A stretch of DNA of 64,000 nucleotides from Buxus sempervirens (taxonomy: Eukaryota > Streptophyta > Magnoliopsida > Buxales > Buxaceae). The stretch spans positions 41,590,392 to 41,654,391 of the forward strand of contig OX387190.1 in assembly GCA_947561395.2 (NCBI GenBank). The letters run 5' to 3'. The notes below the pieces were generated by a model. That model was not told where the DNA came from. It ran no database searches and saw only the letters and a list, made by a program, of their open reading frames with translations. The position numbers and the translations under genes were made by a program. Below are positions 50,154 through 61,924 of the stretch, piece after piece; the stretch's first letter is position 1, and every line of letters starts with the position of its first letter.

Positions 50154-50890
50154 CTCCACTCACCTATGCACAGCTACGCTTCTCAAAGCCAACAAATCAA
50201 AAAAATTGCCTCGCGATCTTTGCTATAGGAGCATTAGTATAATCGAGGTTACAAAATCTGTCACAAAGAAGGGACTGACTGGCGCTTGGATCGCAAATCC
50301 GCGTCGCTTATTTGTTTTTTTTATCGTGTGGAAACGATCATAGAAAATGGCATCTGCTGCGTACTTCGGCCATTTTTCACTGTTGATCAGGGGCAGAGAG
50401 ATGTCTCCGTTGGACTAACCTGAAAACTGCCTGCAGATACAAATTGAGAAAAGAGGCGGCACAATTCCGAAGAATGGGATTTCGTCTCCGCGAGGAAAGG
50501 ATTTTTCGTTTTAGGGTCCGCCGGACCAAGAACAATAGGTTCTTCGCCCCGAATTGTGACCCATTGACAATCTATTCGCGCCCTAATGAGGCTCCGTATC
50601 GTCTGCATCGGAATTCCTTATAAGGACCGGTCCCTGCACGAACAATGAGAAGTCGCGATTTGTCCAAATGGTTCCATTACATCCTGCCAAACTTTTACGC
50701 AATTACGCATAACAAAGTAAACGTCCTTCTTTGAGTCTCCGTCAAGTTCATCTTTTATTCAGAAAAAGAAATTTTAGGATAAGCTACTTTTTAAAAATTT
50801 ATAATAATATTTTTTTTTATTGAGAACAAAAATCTCGTTGATTGCTGAAAACCATTTGTCTTGCACCTTCACTCACTCCTTCTGGGCTAG
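50154..50890. other. PUS10-type upstream region and spacer, unit B
   Basis: Copy of the PUS10 promoter region followed by conserved spacer. It keeps the sequence that was disrupted in unit A by the element at 39651-41089, including GAATGGGATTTCGTCT. No gene is seen. Confidence 0.5.
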
Positions 50891-50895
50891 TGTAT

Positions 50896-51947
50896 TGTTG
50901 CCATCATTTCCGGATCGGCTTGGGGACGCATGAATGAGCAAGCGTGCCAGCATCTGTGCTGAGCAAGGAAGGAGTCGGAAACTTTTGACCCCAGCGCCGT
51001 TCGTACGCAAAACCAGACGGGTTGCGGTTTAGATACGACCCGGCCGCCTGTAGATTGTACGACTTCTGATCCGGCGATTGCTAAAGGGATTTGGGTTTGT
51101 CCTCTAAGGTTCTTCCCCCCAATTTTATGACAATATTAACGACGGCCACGTTGATGGTGGCCGTTTGATATAGAATCTACAGCAATTGAGGGCTATGTGG
51201 GATGATGGCCGTTTCAATGATGGATGAGCCATATGGAGTGACAGCCATTTCAAGGATGGATGGTGATGATAATCAATAAAAAGGAAAAAAGAAGACCAAC
51301 AAAATCTCGATACCTGCCGTCTGTTTCCCTATGGCCGTAATTAGTAACATAGAGAGAAGAGATCGAGGACCGCTTTAAAGATGAATGGTTCTGGGGTGCA
51401 CATCGTGACTGCCCTTAGCCTTGCTTGAAGGGGTAAGCGAGATCGTACCTAGCCGTGTCGGAGTAGGGCGTATCATAAGATCATACTTAGCCGCATCGGA
51501 GAAGGGTGTATCTTCTTAGCCTTGTCTAGGAATAAGGGGGATCTCCATGTGTTGTTGCGACTAGAAGCAACAGGAGGATATGCTACTTTATGCTGTGAGG
51601 ATAGCATGAGAGTAGGGTGGTCTGAGAAGACTGAATAAGAGGTCTGAAGAGACCGGAATAGCTAATGTAGTTGTGTGTTGTTGATCGAAGGATCCCTTTC
51701 CCTTGTCTGCAGGTCCCTATTTATAACTTTCCCAACGACCCACTCTTTAGGAAGTTGAACCATAAACCACCCATGTTTTTAGAAAGTGGGGGACCCCATT
51801 TCCATGTTCTTTTAGAGAGTTCTTCCTTGTGGCTAAACCTCCTACATAGTGGTGGGTTTCTTAACAAACCCTACTTCCCTAAATTGAGGGACACTTATAG
51901 CCATATAGCATTTCAATTCAACCGTCGGGCTACGGCGGGTGTAAACA
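50896..51947. mobile_element. Solo LTR, unit B
   Basis: 1052 bp starting TGTTGCCATC and ending GTGTAAACA, so it has the TG...CA ends of an LTR. The perfect 5-bp target duplication TGTAT lies at 50891-50895 and 51948-51952. The empty site is present in unit A at 41513-41517. No internal retrotransposon genes accompany it, so it is a recombined solo LTR. TCTGCAGGTCCCTATTTATA near 51700 may include the LTR promoter. Confidence 0.88.
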
Positions 51948-51952
51948 TGTAT

Positions 51953-52848
51953 ACGACAAACCAAAAATAGAATAGAACCGAATTGATTAATACTAACCTA
52001 AAACCTTTAACCAATAAACCAAATCAACACACACCCACCCACGAACGCACAGACACACGTGCACGCGCTTATGGACCGGTCAATTTGAAATAGAAGGTGT
52101 GAATATTATCTTGAACTCCATGGATTAATTTCCGAATCAATCAAAGGGCCCAAGTAATATATATAGTTCTGTCTCATTTGATCAATCCACCATGCATAAT
52201 TACCAAAAGTGTGTACAACTATTTATGGTTATTGTGCTCACTAATTCAATTAAGATTGCCTTAGGTAGATTTGGATGGGGTTTAGAGGTAAGTACGGCAA
52301 ATTATTTAAGCATCTTATATGATCAAGATAATGTTTGCTTTGGCAATAGTTTATTGAGCATTAAATATTGGAGGTCTAGAAAAAGTATATAGCATGGTTT
52401 TTCAAAGGATTGCTTGTCTTCAATGGCGGAATCATGTCTTCATTGAAATTTCTATATTTCATGAGAAGTGTTAATTGAATATTTTGTTTGCCCCCTCAGA
52501 TTTGGAGTCCTGGTTCCGCCACTGTTTGTCTTATATGTATATATGCGTGTATATGTATGTATTTATGCACATATATGTACGTATAAACAATCATGGAATA
52601 CTAGAATAAGGAAATAAATTTTATTGATAAGGCATGTGTGTAATTAGCGGTATAGAAAGCCAGTAATCGATATAGAAATCGAGATCAAATGTGTTCTACT
52701 CCGTGCATGCTTATTCCATAATTCGTACGAGCATGGAAATGTAAATAAAATATAAAGAAAACATCAGCAGACCGTGGTTATTGAATTAGTAATAGCTTGA
52801 AGTAGATATATAGATGGATTGACCCACGCGACCCGAACCGAAAAGGCC
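51953..52848. other. GDSL 3' flank, unit B
   Basis: Downstream DNA of GDSL copy B. It contains the 103-bp MITE below. From about 52360 on it is the most diverged of the three copies. Confidence 0.5.
52422..52524. mobile_element. 103-bp hAT MITE, unit B only
   Basis: The ends CAATGGCGGAATCATG and CCTGGTTCCGCCACTG are inverted and resemble the CAGGGGCGGAGCCAG-type ends common in plant hAT elements. The 8-bp target duplication is CTTGTCTT/TTTGTCTT (52414-52421, 52525-52532). Units A and C have the empty site. Confidence 0.85.
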
Positions 52849-54436
52849 TCACGAATGATCGGCAGCCAAATTACTGAAATTGACCGGCGTCACAAATCTG
52901 GATTCGGCACCATAGAAAGTACGAGCTGCCAACTCAGCAGCTGCCTCCGTCGGATGGAACAAGTCCCAAAACAAGTAGCCGTCACGATTGGAACAAAGAC
53001 TGGAACCCGGGACACATGCTTGTTCTGCGTTCATTCTCCCACTTCCACAGCACGCATTAGTGACATTCGTAAATTCTGAAAAGGGGCAACATGGCCATGA
53101 GAAGAAACTCAAGAAATTTTCACCCTGACTGATCAGGGTTTAATTTAATGCATTAATGTGCGAAAACAAAGAGAGAGGCTTACTAAATGCCACATTACCA
53201 AAAACAAAAACAAAAAACAAAAAAAAAAAGGCTTACTAAATGCCAGCGGATCATCCATTAAAATCTTTGTCATTTCATAGGTATTTCCGAGGGAGAACTT
53301 CATGCCCTTTAATTCTGCGCTGAGACTCTGCAAAAGCTCTTGGGTTTGCAAAAAGAATGTCCTGGAATACTCATTCAAGTCCTCGATGCATTCCCCTCTG
53401 GGGTTTCGAATTCTCATGCTGGGACAGCACCCGATTGGTGGGGCGCTTATGACTCCGAATTTTCTCGCTCCAAGGTAGTATAGATTCTGCAACGTAACAT
53501 AAGCTCGATTCAATATATCGTCGATCATTTGCTAAACAGGAAAGAGGGAAAATTGGTGAGAGAGCTCATGAGCTCACCTTCAAATGTCGCCCGTACTCTA
53601 CCATAAGTGTCGCAACGAACTCGTCCTTGTTTGAAGTTCCATACTTGGAGAAATACTCAAAGAGGTCGTTGCTTCCGACGCTAATGAGAAAAAATGACTT
53701 GGAAAGCCGACTGTCCGTACCACTTGAACCTATCATTGACTGGAGATCGGAGCGGACTGCTTGGAATTGCAGGACTTGACGGGAGAAGGGGACCACCTCC
53801 TGTCGATAGCAAGGCAATTGATATACATTAGAGCTTCAATACATACCAGAATACACACATATATATTATAAAAAAAAAAGAATATACATATATGGGGATA
53901 TTTAAGAGTAGAAATCACAGATTCTTACGCCTTCTTTCCCCGTAGTGCGAAGAATTCCGCACCCGCCGGAAGCGAAGTTAACGCCAAGGAGTAGTTGGAT
54001 CCTTGGATCAGCGTTCTCGTGAGCAAGAGAGAGATAAGGTGGAGGACTCGTAGCACCATCTATCATCTTAGCTGTTTAACGTCGACATTAATTTGGCACA
54101 GATCGATATCAGTAGCAAGATGACAATAATATTCTATAGTTTAATACTTCGACTGTTACTTTGGAAGGAGATTTACTTACCCAGAAAGTCAGCAGTGTTA
54201 TAGCCATTGCTGAACCTGCCGGTCGGGATCGAATCGGGAAAATCGATCCCGTTGGGAGGAAAGTTAGCCCGGAGCTCACTCCCGTTCAAGAAATTGTTGG
54301 TTCCCACATCGAGAGTTGAGTCTCCAAAAATAAATATGGGAGTAGTTGCCTTCGCCTCTGCCAAGTGCAGACACGCCATGACTGAAGAGAGGAGTAGGCA
54401 GAGGCAGGATGAAAGTGAAACCCGTCTCTTCGCCAT
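52849..54436 (-). CDS. GDSL esterase/lipase, copy B
   Basis: Same structure as copy A. Exons: 54436-54181, 54071-53929, 53799-53578, 53531-53237, 53075-52849; 1143 nt, 380 aa. GDS, GGCG, GSND and DLFHP blocks are intact. It is the most diverged copy: CLHLAEAKA follows VMA, not VMG, and it has GSELRANF, GTSNKDEFVATLMVEYG and TFYGAESRF. A tiny LINE insertion just past exon 4 duplicated the exon end and its splice donor; the first donor (53236) still fits the frame. Confidence 0.93.
53193..53228 (+). mobile_element. Ultra-short LINE retroinsertion, 36 nt
   Basis: CATTACC plus an A-rich tail with scattered C. It is flanked by the perfect 17-bp duplication AGGCTTACTAAATGCCA (53176-53192, 53229-53245). 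The duplicate spans the exon 4/intron 4 border of GDSL copy B. It is absent from units A and C. Confidence 0.82.
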
Positions 54437-54504
54437 GGATGCGTCTCAAAAGTTTCTTGTTTTCTCACTTTGCAACCACTGCTTTCCATTCTAAAATCTT
54501 CGAT

Positions 54505-54512
54505 TATTTATA
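54505..54512 (-). promoter_or_regulatory. TATA box of GDSL copy B
   Basis: TATAAATA on minus, about 70 bases before the ATG at 54436, with the same CCATTGG string upstream as in the other copies. Confidence 0.65.
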
Positions 54513-55224
54513 ATCCACCAATGGCCAAATGGGTACAAATTAGTGTGAGACGGCCTTCGTGACAACCGAGGTGTAGATCAGCCGTGCCAACTTAAGCGTA
54601 GTTAGGGCCCTTGTAATCATCTCCGACTCCACAAGTGCCAGTTGGAATATCCATTCCAAATAAATAATAGCATACTATGGAACAATGTCAATAGTACAAT
54701 AATTTCTTCGATCCATGGTTTCCTATATATGCTGCTGAAAATTAGAAAAAGACACAACTGTGTTTACTGCATTATTTATTTACGAACGCCGTCTGAAATT
54801 TTATTTTTTGCCTGGATTGAAAATTTTTTCATTGATATAATCTATGAAGTGATCTAGTTTTTCAGACCGTTTCTTCATGTCTGCTGCAAAAAAGCCTCCA
54901 GCTGGGTTGGAGGGTGTACGTTTCCAGCAAGAGCCTGGCACACTTCCCAAAGGGCCTTCTTGCGTTAAATATACTATACATTTTCCTTTCATTTAAATTT
55001 AGAAATTAATATTTTCATTTGATATTTCAAAACACATTTAAAAAATATAATAAGTTTTAGAAGGATCTAGGCAGTAGTGACAATTAGTTATTGTAGTTTA
55101 TGACTAGGACATTAAAGATTTTAAAAGATCGTAAGCGATATTATAGAAAAGAGCAGTGCAATGTTAAAATCCGATCTATTTGTCGGCACACATACGGACA
55201 TAAAAGGCTTTAAAAAATCCTTTA
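54513..55224. other. GDSL upstream region, end of unit B
   Basis: Intergenic DNA up to the unit B/C junction, closely similar to the end of unit A and to unit C. No gene is supported. Confidence 0.45.
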
Positions 55225-56311
55225 AGAAACCAATGAACACACATTTCACAGCCAGGATGAGAATAATTCCACAGAAATACCTTCTAATGTTGAGAGAAAG
55301 AGAGAGAACAGGAAATTCAATCAAATTTTTATTGGTGTGATCGATGTAGTATCTCATTGAAGTTTCAGTGGTGTCCACTTCTACTATGATCCAAAGCTGT
55401 ACATTTACTGCGATCAATTAGAAGGATTTCTTATAAAGAAAAGCATCTTACCAAATAGCATGTTCATTTGCCATAATAATTTGGGGTACAGAGACTTCAA
55501 TTGAAAAGCTATCAATTTGATGGTCCTCTTTCTTTACTGGGTTGGCAATTGATACAGCAAAGTCTTTAGCGCAATCTTTTCTCAACGATGATTCCTTCTC
55601 TTCGCTGTAAGCAAATTGCAATATGCCTAAACAAATGCTGCAAAATAATGGCTCGGTTTCTGAATCCTGAAAATAACGTGGATCATTTAAGTTCCCATTC
55701 ACTTTCGAGCCAATGTCTACCAAATGTTCGCCTGAGCCATTGGATTGTTCAAGAACTGAAAGCAAGATTGATGGTGACACCGAAGTGCACGAATAAGCAT
55801 GTCCACGAATTCCAAACAGTCGTAAGATGCAACTCAAACAAACCTGTATCATGATGGTAATATGCCAGGAGCTCCATGAATCAAGCATATTCAATATAAG
55901 AAATATAAGATTTCACACATAAAAATACTATCGATGATTTTCCAATGGCATCAAAGCATACTTGGCACATATGCAGGAAATTGCAACCTAACATCCAATA
56001 TTTCCTCATTGCTTGTCAACCCCCTAATAAATATAATTGTAGAAGATGAATAATTTACTAAGTAATAAAGTTATTATGCATTTTTTAATACATAGTTACA
56101 TCTATACTATAAATGGAGGCTTCATTTAAATAATTTACACACAAAAACCTCTCTAAGAACAATTTTTTTGTTTATATGTTGACTTGGAAAGAAAAAGAGG
56201 AGAAAAAAATGATAAAAAAGGAAGAATAGTAAAAGGTATCATATAATATGTTCCTTTGAAGGAGTTTTGAAAATAGATTGTTAATTGTATATTATAACTC
56301 CTAACAACTAA

Positions 56312-58438
56312 GAGGCCGTTGGTAATGTTTTTTTTTAAAAATAATTTGAAAACTAAAAACAGTTCCGACCGTTTTTGAGTTTTTGAAAACAAGTGACAAG
56401 AAACTTGTTTGGTAACAATCACTGTTTTTTGGGTTTTTGAAAACAAGTGAAAAGAAACCCGTTTAGTAACAATTGATAAAAAAACGATTCAAGTTTTCAA
56501 AATCAACAAATATGCATTGCTATACAACTTGCAAGCCTATTAAACTATAACAAATTTACTATAAAAAAAGTGGGGGAGGGGAATCAAAATTTTATATCAC
56601 AAATTACAAAAGATAAATCCCATCAACTCCTTCCTTATAATCTAAACAACTTTTACACCATTAGCTATTGCCATTTCATATGCAATTCTATCTCTAAGTG
56701 CAATCATTTCTCTTTGTCGAGCTGCTTATGAACTACCTTTCGGAGGCTCTACATTCTGTCCGAATTCACTTAGAATCAAGTCTTCCCTTCCATATTCTTC
56801 AAATAATTGGTCCCTTTGTATCTCATGCTTAATGAAGTTGTGAATTGTGCACGCTACAATAACAATGAATCCTTGTGTGCGAAGAGAGTACGAAGGCATA
56901 AGTTTTAAAATTGGAAACTGAGCTTTCAATACACCAAAGCAACGTTCTATCACGTTACGTAACGAAGAATGGACATGATTAAATAATTCGCTAGATGTAC
57001 GTGCCTGTTAACCTCTTCCGAAAGTCTCGTAAAAGATATCACTCTCCACGATAAGGTATAAGATAACCTGCCATGCCAGTATAACCAAAGTCTTATGATA
57101 GAAAAATAAGAGAAAATTTGACAAATGCAAGTGCCACCTCAGTAATTGACATTCTGAAAGCTCTTAACTCGACATAGGGTCATGATAGAGCTTGCTAAAG
57201 ACACATTAACTTGATCTTATAAGCAGTTGGTTATCTTATGAGCAACATGGGGTAATCAAGACTCGATTCAATAGATATATGCCAACAATTTATACATCCA
57301 CCTCTCTAGATATCTACACAAAACCTTAATCCAGTGTAGATCCCATTGAAGCAAGGTTGAGGACGGATGGACTAGCCACATACCTAAAATTTTAGAATGT
57401 CTGCACAAAGCACCTATTATTCTCACACACAAATCCATGTTTTCATGCCGGTTTTAACCATCACACAAGGTGACAGTCCTTAGAAACAAGATATCAACGA
57501 AACAGTTACATGCCATTGATCACTGTTTTTTGCAAGCAAAGAACCAATTTCATGGTCACATAAATATGGATATGGCCTCTGTGATTATAGACAAGACCAT
57601 TCAATGAAAAAATAAAAATAGAGTCCCGCAAGTAGTATTGCAACCCTTTTTTTCTTCTTCTCCCTGGGCTGAGTAGCAAACTAGAATAAGGACGAAAAAA
57701 ATATATAAACTTCAAATTTCTACTTGACACAGAAGGAAAGAACTGGTAAACATAAATTAAAAATATGAACGAGATCCAGATAATTACAATAAGGTTACCC
57801 TCAGTAGCGGATTTCATTATGTTGATTGCTGGGGCACCATTCAGTGTTGGAGGAATTAATGTAATCTCTGTAAAATTACATTCAATCACAGGGATCGTAG
57901 GAAAATCCAATTCAAAACCCTAAAAGCTATCGTCTACATCAATTCTGTTCTAAAAACCAGATACGAACCTTAAAATGCAAAAAAAATAAAAAAAATACCA
58001 ACCACGATGATGCCGGATTGAAATTGCCGTTCCTCAACTTCGTATTCACAAAGGCTTCCAGCGACAAACTGCCTCCACCCAATCTCTACTTGCTCTTCTT
58101 AAAAGATCAAGAGGCTCTTAACTTCGCTCTCAACTTCTGCTTCTTCTCTTTCACCTGGATACCTCGATGTGCTTGAGAGGAAGAAGAGTTCTTTGAGAAA
58201 TAGAGACGAAAGGCAAAACTATCAAGGAGAAACGAAATAAGATATTACGAAATTGCCATCCAATCAAAACACAATTCGCCGTTTTTTAAAAACCAAAAAT
58301 TTCGGTTTTAAAAAACCGGGTTCTTTTTCAACCGTTTTTGTGAAAAACAATTTCAAAACTCCCACTGCCAAACAAGTTTTCGGTTTTTTGTTTTTGAAAA
58401 CCAAAAAACGGTGTTCAAACACGTTACCAAACACCCTC
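56312..58438 (-). mobile_element. PIF/Harbinger transposon, unit C
   Basis: Same element at the same site as in unit B (2127 bp, TAA at 56309-56311 and 58439-58441). It was therefore present before B and C separated. The transposase end reads IERCFGVLKAQFPILKLMPS and continues to NVEPPKGSS (56953-56726), slightly longer than in B because a stop differs. The left terminal repeat has lost a T, and 12 bp are missing just outside it. Confidence 0.9.
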
Positions 58439-58985
58439 TAAAAGTACCATAGATCATCCAAGAAGAAATTATTAGCAAGTGGATATTAAAGCATATGAGG
58501 TATACGCTACAGAATACAGTTGGCTCCTCAACAAAAGATATGTCACATTTTAGAGATGAGTGCCTTATACTCTTAATAAGTTTTACATCACTGTTCTTGT
58601 GAACTTTGGCAATGTTTTTTCTTTTCAGGACATTCAAAAGGTTGTAATAAATATATTTGTCATATCTCCCTGCAGGAACATTTTTTGCGATGCAGAAAAT
58701 CTCATAGCTAAAGTTCGCTGCTCCCAATGCATTGAACCGTTTAATGCATACAAAAACGCTGCAATTTTAAGAGATTTGGACAAAATTTTCCACTTGATAA
58801 TTTATAACTTGGAAGCAAACTGATCCACTCAATGGAATAAATTCAAATAAATTTTTTTAGATCGACGAGTGATTTCGAGAGCTACTACCGACCCAATTCG
58901 AATGATTTCTACAACTTTTCCTTTTCAATCAAAACGGACGAGAAAATAAAGCCAGATATCTCCAATCAGATAACCATAGCAATGA

Positions 58986-59083
58986 CCTATTGAGAAAAAC
59001 AATAAATCCTAATTGACTCTGCTGTCAGTGAACCATTGAGAAAAACAATAAATCCTAATTGACTCTGCTGTCAGTGAACCATT
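58986..59083. repeat. Local tandem duplication in stub intron, unit C only
   Basis: A block of about 47 bp beginning TTGAGAAAAACAATAAATCC and ending GTCAGTGAACCAT is present twice in tandem in unit C and once in A and B. Confidence 0.8.
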
Positions 59084-59327
59084 TAACTCGTTTACACGTT
59101 TTACTAGCTGTGCAAACAAATAAATTCTAGGCAGATATGATTCTCCAGTTTCGTTTCTAAAAAACCCTAGAAACTGTGTATGTGAGTGTGAGAGAGAGAG
59201 AGAGACGAACCCCGATAGATAACAAGTCCTTCACCACGTGAGGAGGGAGAGACCGAATGGCGCCAGCAATAACCTGTGACTCGTCGTCGCCAGCATTAAC
59301 AGGTGCATCCTCGATCTCGCGGGACAT

Positions 59328-60072
59328 CTCCACTCACCTATGCACAGCTACGCTTCTCAAAGCCAACAAATCAAAAAAATTGCCTCGCGATCTTTGCTAT
59401 CGGAGCATTAGTATAACCGAGGTTACAAAATCTGTCACAAAGAAGGGACTGACTGGCGCTTGGATCTCAAATCCGCGTCGCTTATTTGTTTTTTTTATCG
59501 TGTGGAAACGATCATAGAAAATGGCATCCGCTGCGTACTTCGGCCATTTTTCACTGTTGATCAGGGACAGAGAGATGTCTCCGTTGGACTAACTTGAAAA
59601 CTGCCTCCAGATACAAAATGAGAAAAGAGGCGGCACAATTCCGAAGAATGGGATTTCGTCTCTGCGAGGAAAGGATTTTTTCGTTTTAGGGTCCGCCGGA
59701 CCAAGAACAATAGGATCTTCGCCCCGAATTGTGAGTCTGTGACCCATTGACAATATATTCGCGCCCTAACGAGCATCGGAATTCCTTATGAGGACCGGTC
59801 CCTGCACGAACAATGAGAAGTCGCGATTTGTCCAAATGGTTCCATTACATCCTCAGCCAAAGTCAGCCAAACTTTACGCAATTACGCATAACAAAGTAAA
59901 CGTCCTTCTTTGAGTCTCCGTCAAGTTCATCTTTTATATTTTCAAGAAAAAGAAATTTTAGGATAAGCTACTTTTTAAAAATTTATAATAATATTTTTTT
60001 TATTGAGAACAAAAAGCTCGTTGATTGCTGAAAACCATTTGTCTTGCACCTTTACTCACTCCTTTGGGCTAG
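59328..60072. other. PUS10-type upstream region and spacer, unit C
   Basis: Copy of the PUS10 promoter region and spacer, close to unit B. No gene is seen. Confidence 0.5.
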
Positions 60073-60077
60073 TGTAT

Positions 60078-61136
60078 TGTTGCCATCATTTCCGGATCGG
60101 CTTGGGGACGCATGAATGTGCAAGCGTGCCAGCATCTGTGTTGAGCAAGGAAGGAGTCGAAAACTTTTGACCCCAGTGCCGTTCGTACGCAAAATTAGAC
60201 GGATTGCAGTTTAGATATGACCCGGCCGCCTGTAGATTGTACGACTTCTGATCCGGCGATTGCTAAAAGGATTTGGGTTTGTCCTCTAAGGTTCTTCCCT
60301 CCAATTTTATGACAATATTAACGACAGCCACGTTGATGGTGGCTGTTTGATATAAAATCTGCAGCAATTGAGGGCTGTGTGGGATGACGGCCGTTTCAAT
60401 GATGGATGGGCCGTATGGAGTGACAGCCATTTCAAGGATGGATGGTGATGATAATCAATAAAAAGGTAAAAAGAAGACCAACAAAATCTCGATACCTGCC
60501 GTCTGTTTCCCTATGGCCGTGATTAGTAACATAGAGAGAAGAGATCGAAGACCGCCTTGAAGATGAATGGTTCTGGGGTGCACATCGTGACTGCCCTTAG
60601 CCTTGTTTGAAGGGGTAAGCAAGATCGCACCTAGCCGTGTCGGAGTAGGGCGTATCATAAGATCATACCTAACCGTATCGGAGAAGTGTGTATCTTCTTA
60701 GCCTTGTCTAGGAGTAAGAGGGATCTCCATGTGTTGTTGCGACTGGAAGCAACAAGAGGATAGACTACTTCATGCTATGAGGATAACATGAGAGTAGGGT
60801 GGACTGAGAAGACAGAATAAGAGGTCTGAAGAGACCGAAATAGCTAGTGTAGTTGTGTGTTGATCGAGGGATCCCTTTCCCTTGTCTGCAGGTCCCTATT
60901 TATAACTTTCCTAACGACCCACTCTTTAGGAAGTTGAACCTCACCTTACATAAACCACCCATGTTTTTAGAAAGTAGGGGACCTCATTTCCCATGTTCTT
61001 TTAGAGAGTTCTTCCTTGTGACTAAACCTCCCACGTAGTGGTGGGTTTCTTAACAAACCCCACTTCCCTAAATTGATGGACACTTATAGCCACATAACAT
61101 TTCAATTCAACCGTCGGACTACGGCAGGTGTAAACA
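60078..61136. mobile_element. Solo LTR, unit C
   Basis: 1059 bp, same insertion as in unit B: TGTTGCCATC at the start, GTGTAAACA at the end, TGTAT at 60073-60077 and 61137-61141. Small substitutions and indels separate it from the unit B copy. Confidence 0.88.
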
Positions 61137-61141
61137 TGTAT

Positions 61142-61924
61142 ACAACAAACCAAAAATAAAATAGAACCGAATTGATTAATACTAACCTAAAACCTTTAAC
61201 CAATAAACCAAATCAACACACACCCACCCACACACGCACAAACACACGCGCGCACACACGGGCGGTCAATTTGAAATAGAAAGTGCGAATATTATTTTGA
61301 ACTCCATGGATTAATTTCCGAATCAATCAAAGGGCCCAAGTAATATATATAGTTCTGTCTCATTTGATCAATCCACCATGCATAATTACCAAAAGTGTGT
61401 ACAACTATTTATGGTTATTGTGCTCACCAAATCAATTAAGATTGCCTTACGTAGAATTGGATGGGGTTTAGAGGTAAGTGCGGCAAATTATTTATGCAAC
61501 TTATATGATCAAGATAATGTTTGCTTTGGCAATAGTTTATTGAGCGTTAAATATTGGTGGTCTGGAAGAAGTATACAACATGGTTTTTCAAAGGATTGCT
61601 TGTCTTACATGTATATATGCGTGTATATGTATGTATTTATGCACATACATGTACGTATAAACAATCATAGAATACTAGAATCAGGGAATAAATTTAATTA
61701 TAAGGCATGTGTGTAATTAACGGTATATTAAGCCAGTAATCGATGTAGCTAGACATCGATATCAAATGTGTTCCAGTCTGTGCTTATTCCATAATTCGTA
61801 CGAGCATGGAAATGTAAATAATAAAATATAAAGAAAACATCAGCGGATCGCGGTTATTGAATTAGTGATAGCTTGAAGTAGATATATAGATGGATTGGCC
61901 CACGCGACCCGAACCGAAAAGGCC
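61142..61924. other. GDSL 3' flank, unit C
   Basis: The first part follows unit B. From about 61545 it follows unit A almost base for base. It holds no gene and no MITE. Confidence 0.6.

Larger units (their letters stand above)
46034..55224. repeat. Tandem segmental duplication, unit B
   Basis: Second direct copy, 9.19 kb, joined to unit A at AGAAACC and to unit C at the same point. It contains the PUS10 stub (exons 2 and 1), a Harbinger element in the stub intron, a solo LTR, a 103-bp hAT MITE, two tiny LINE insertions and a GDSL gene. Confidence 0.92.
55452..59327 (-). pseudogene. PUS10 5' stub, unit C (exons 1-2 only)
   Basis: Exon 1 (59327-59211) and exon 2 (55843-55452) are open, with donors kept. 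Exon 1 has AGAIRSLPP where A and B have ADAIRSLPP. Exon 2 encodes the same residues as in unit B. All later exons are missing. Intron 1 carries the Harbinger element. It points toward GDSL copy B. Confidence 0.92.
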
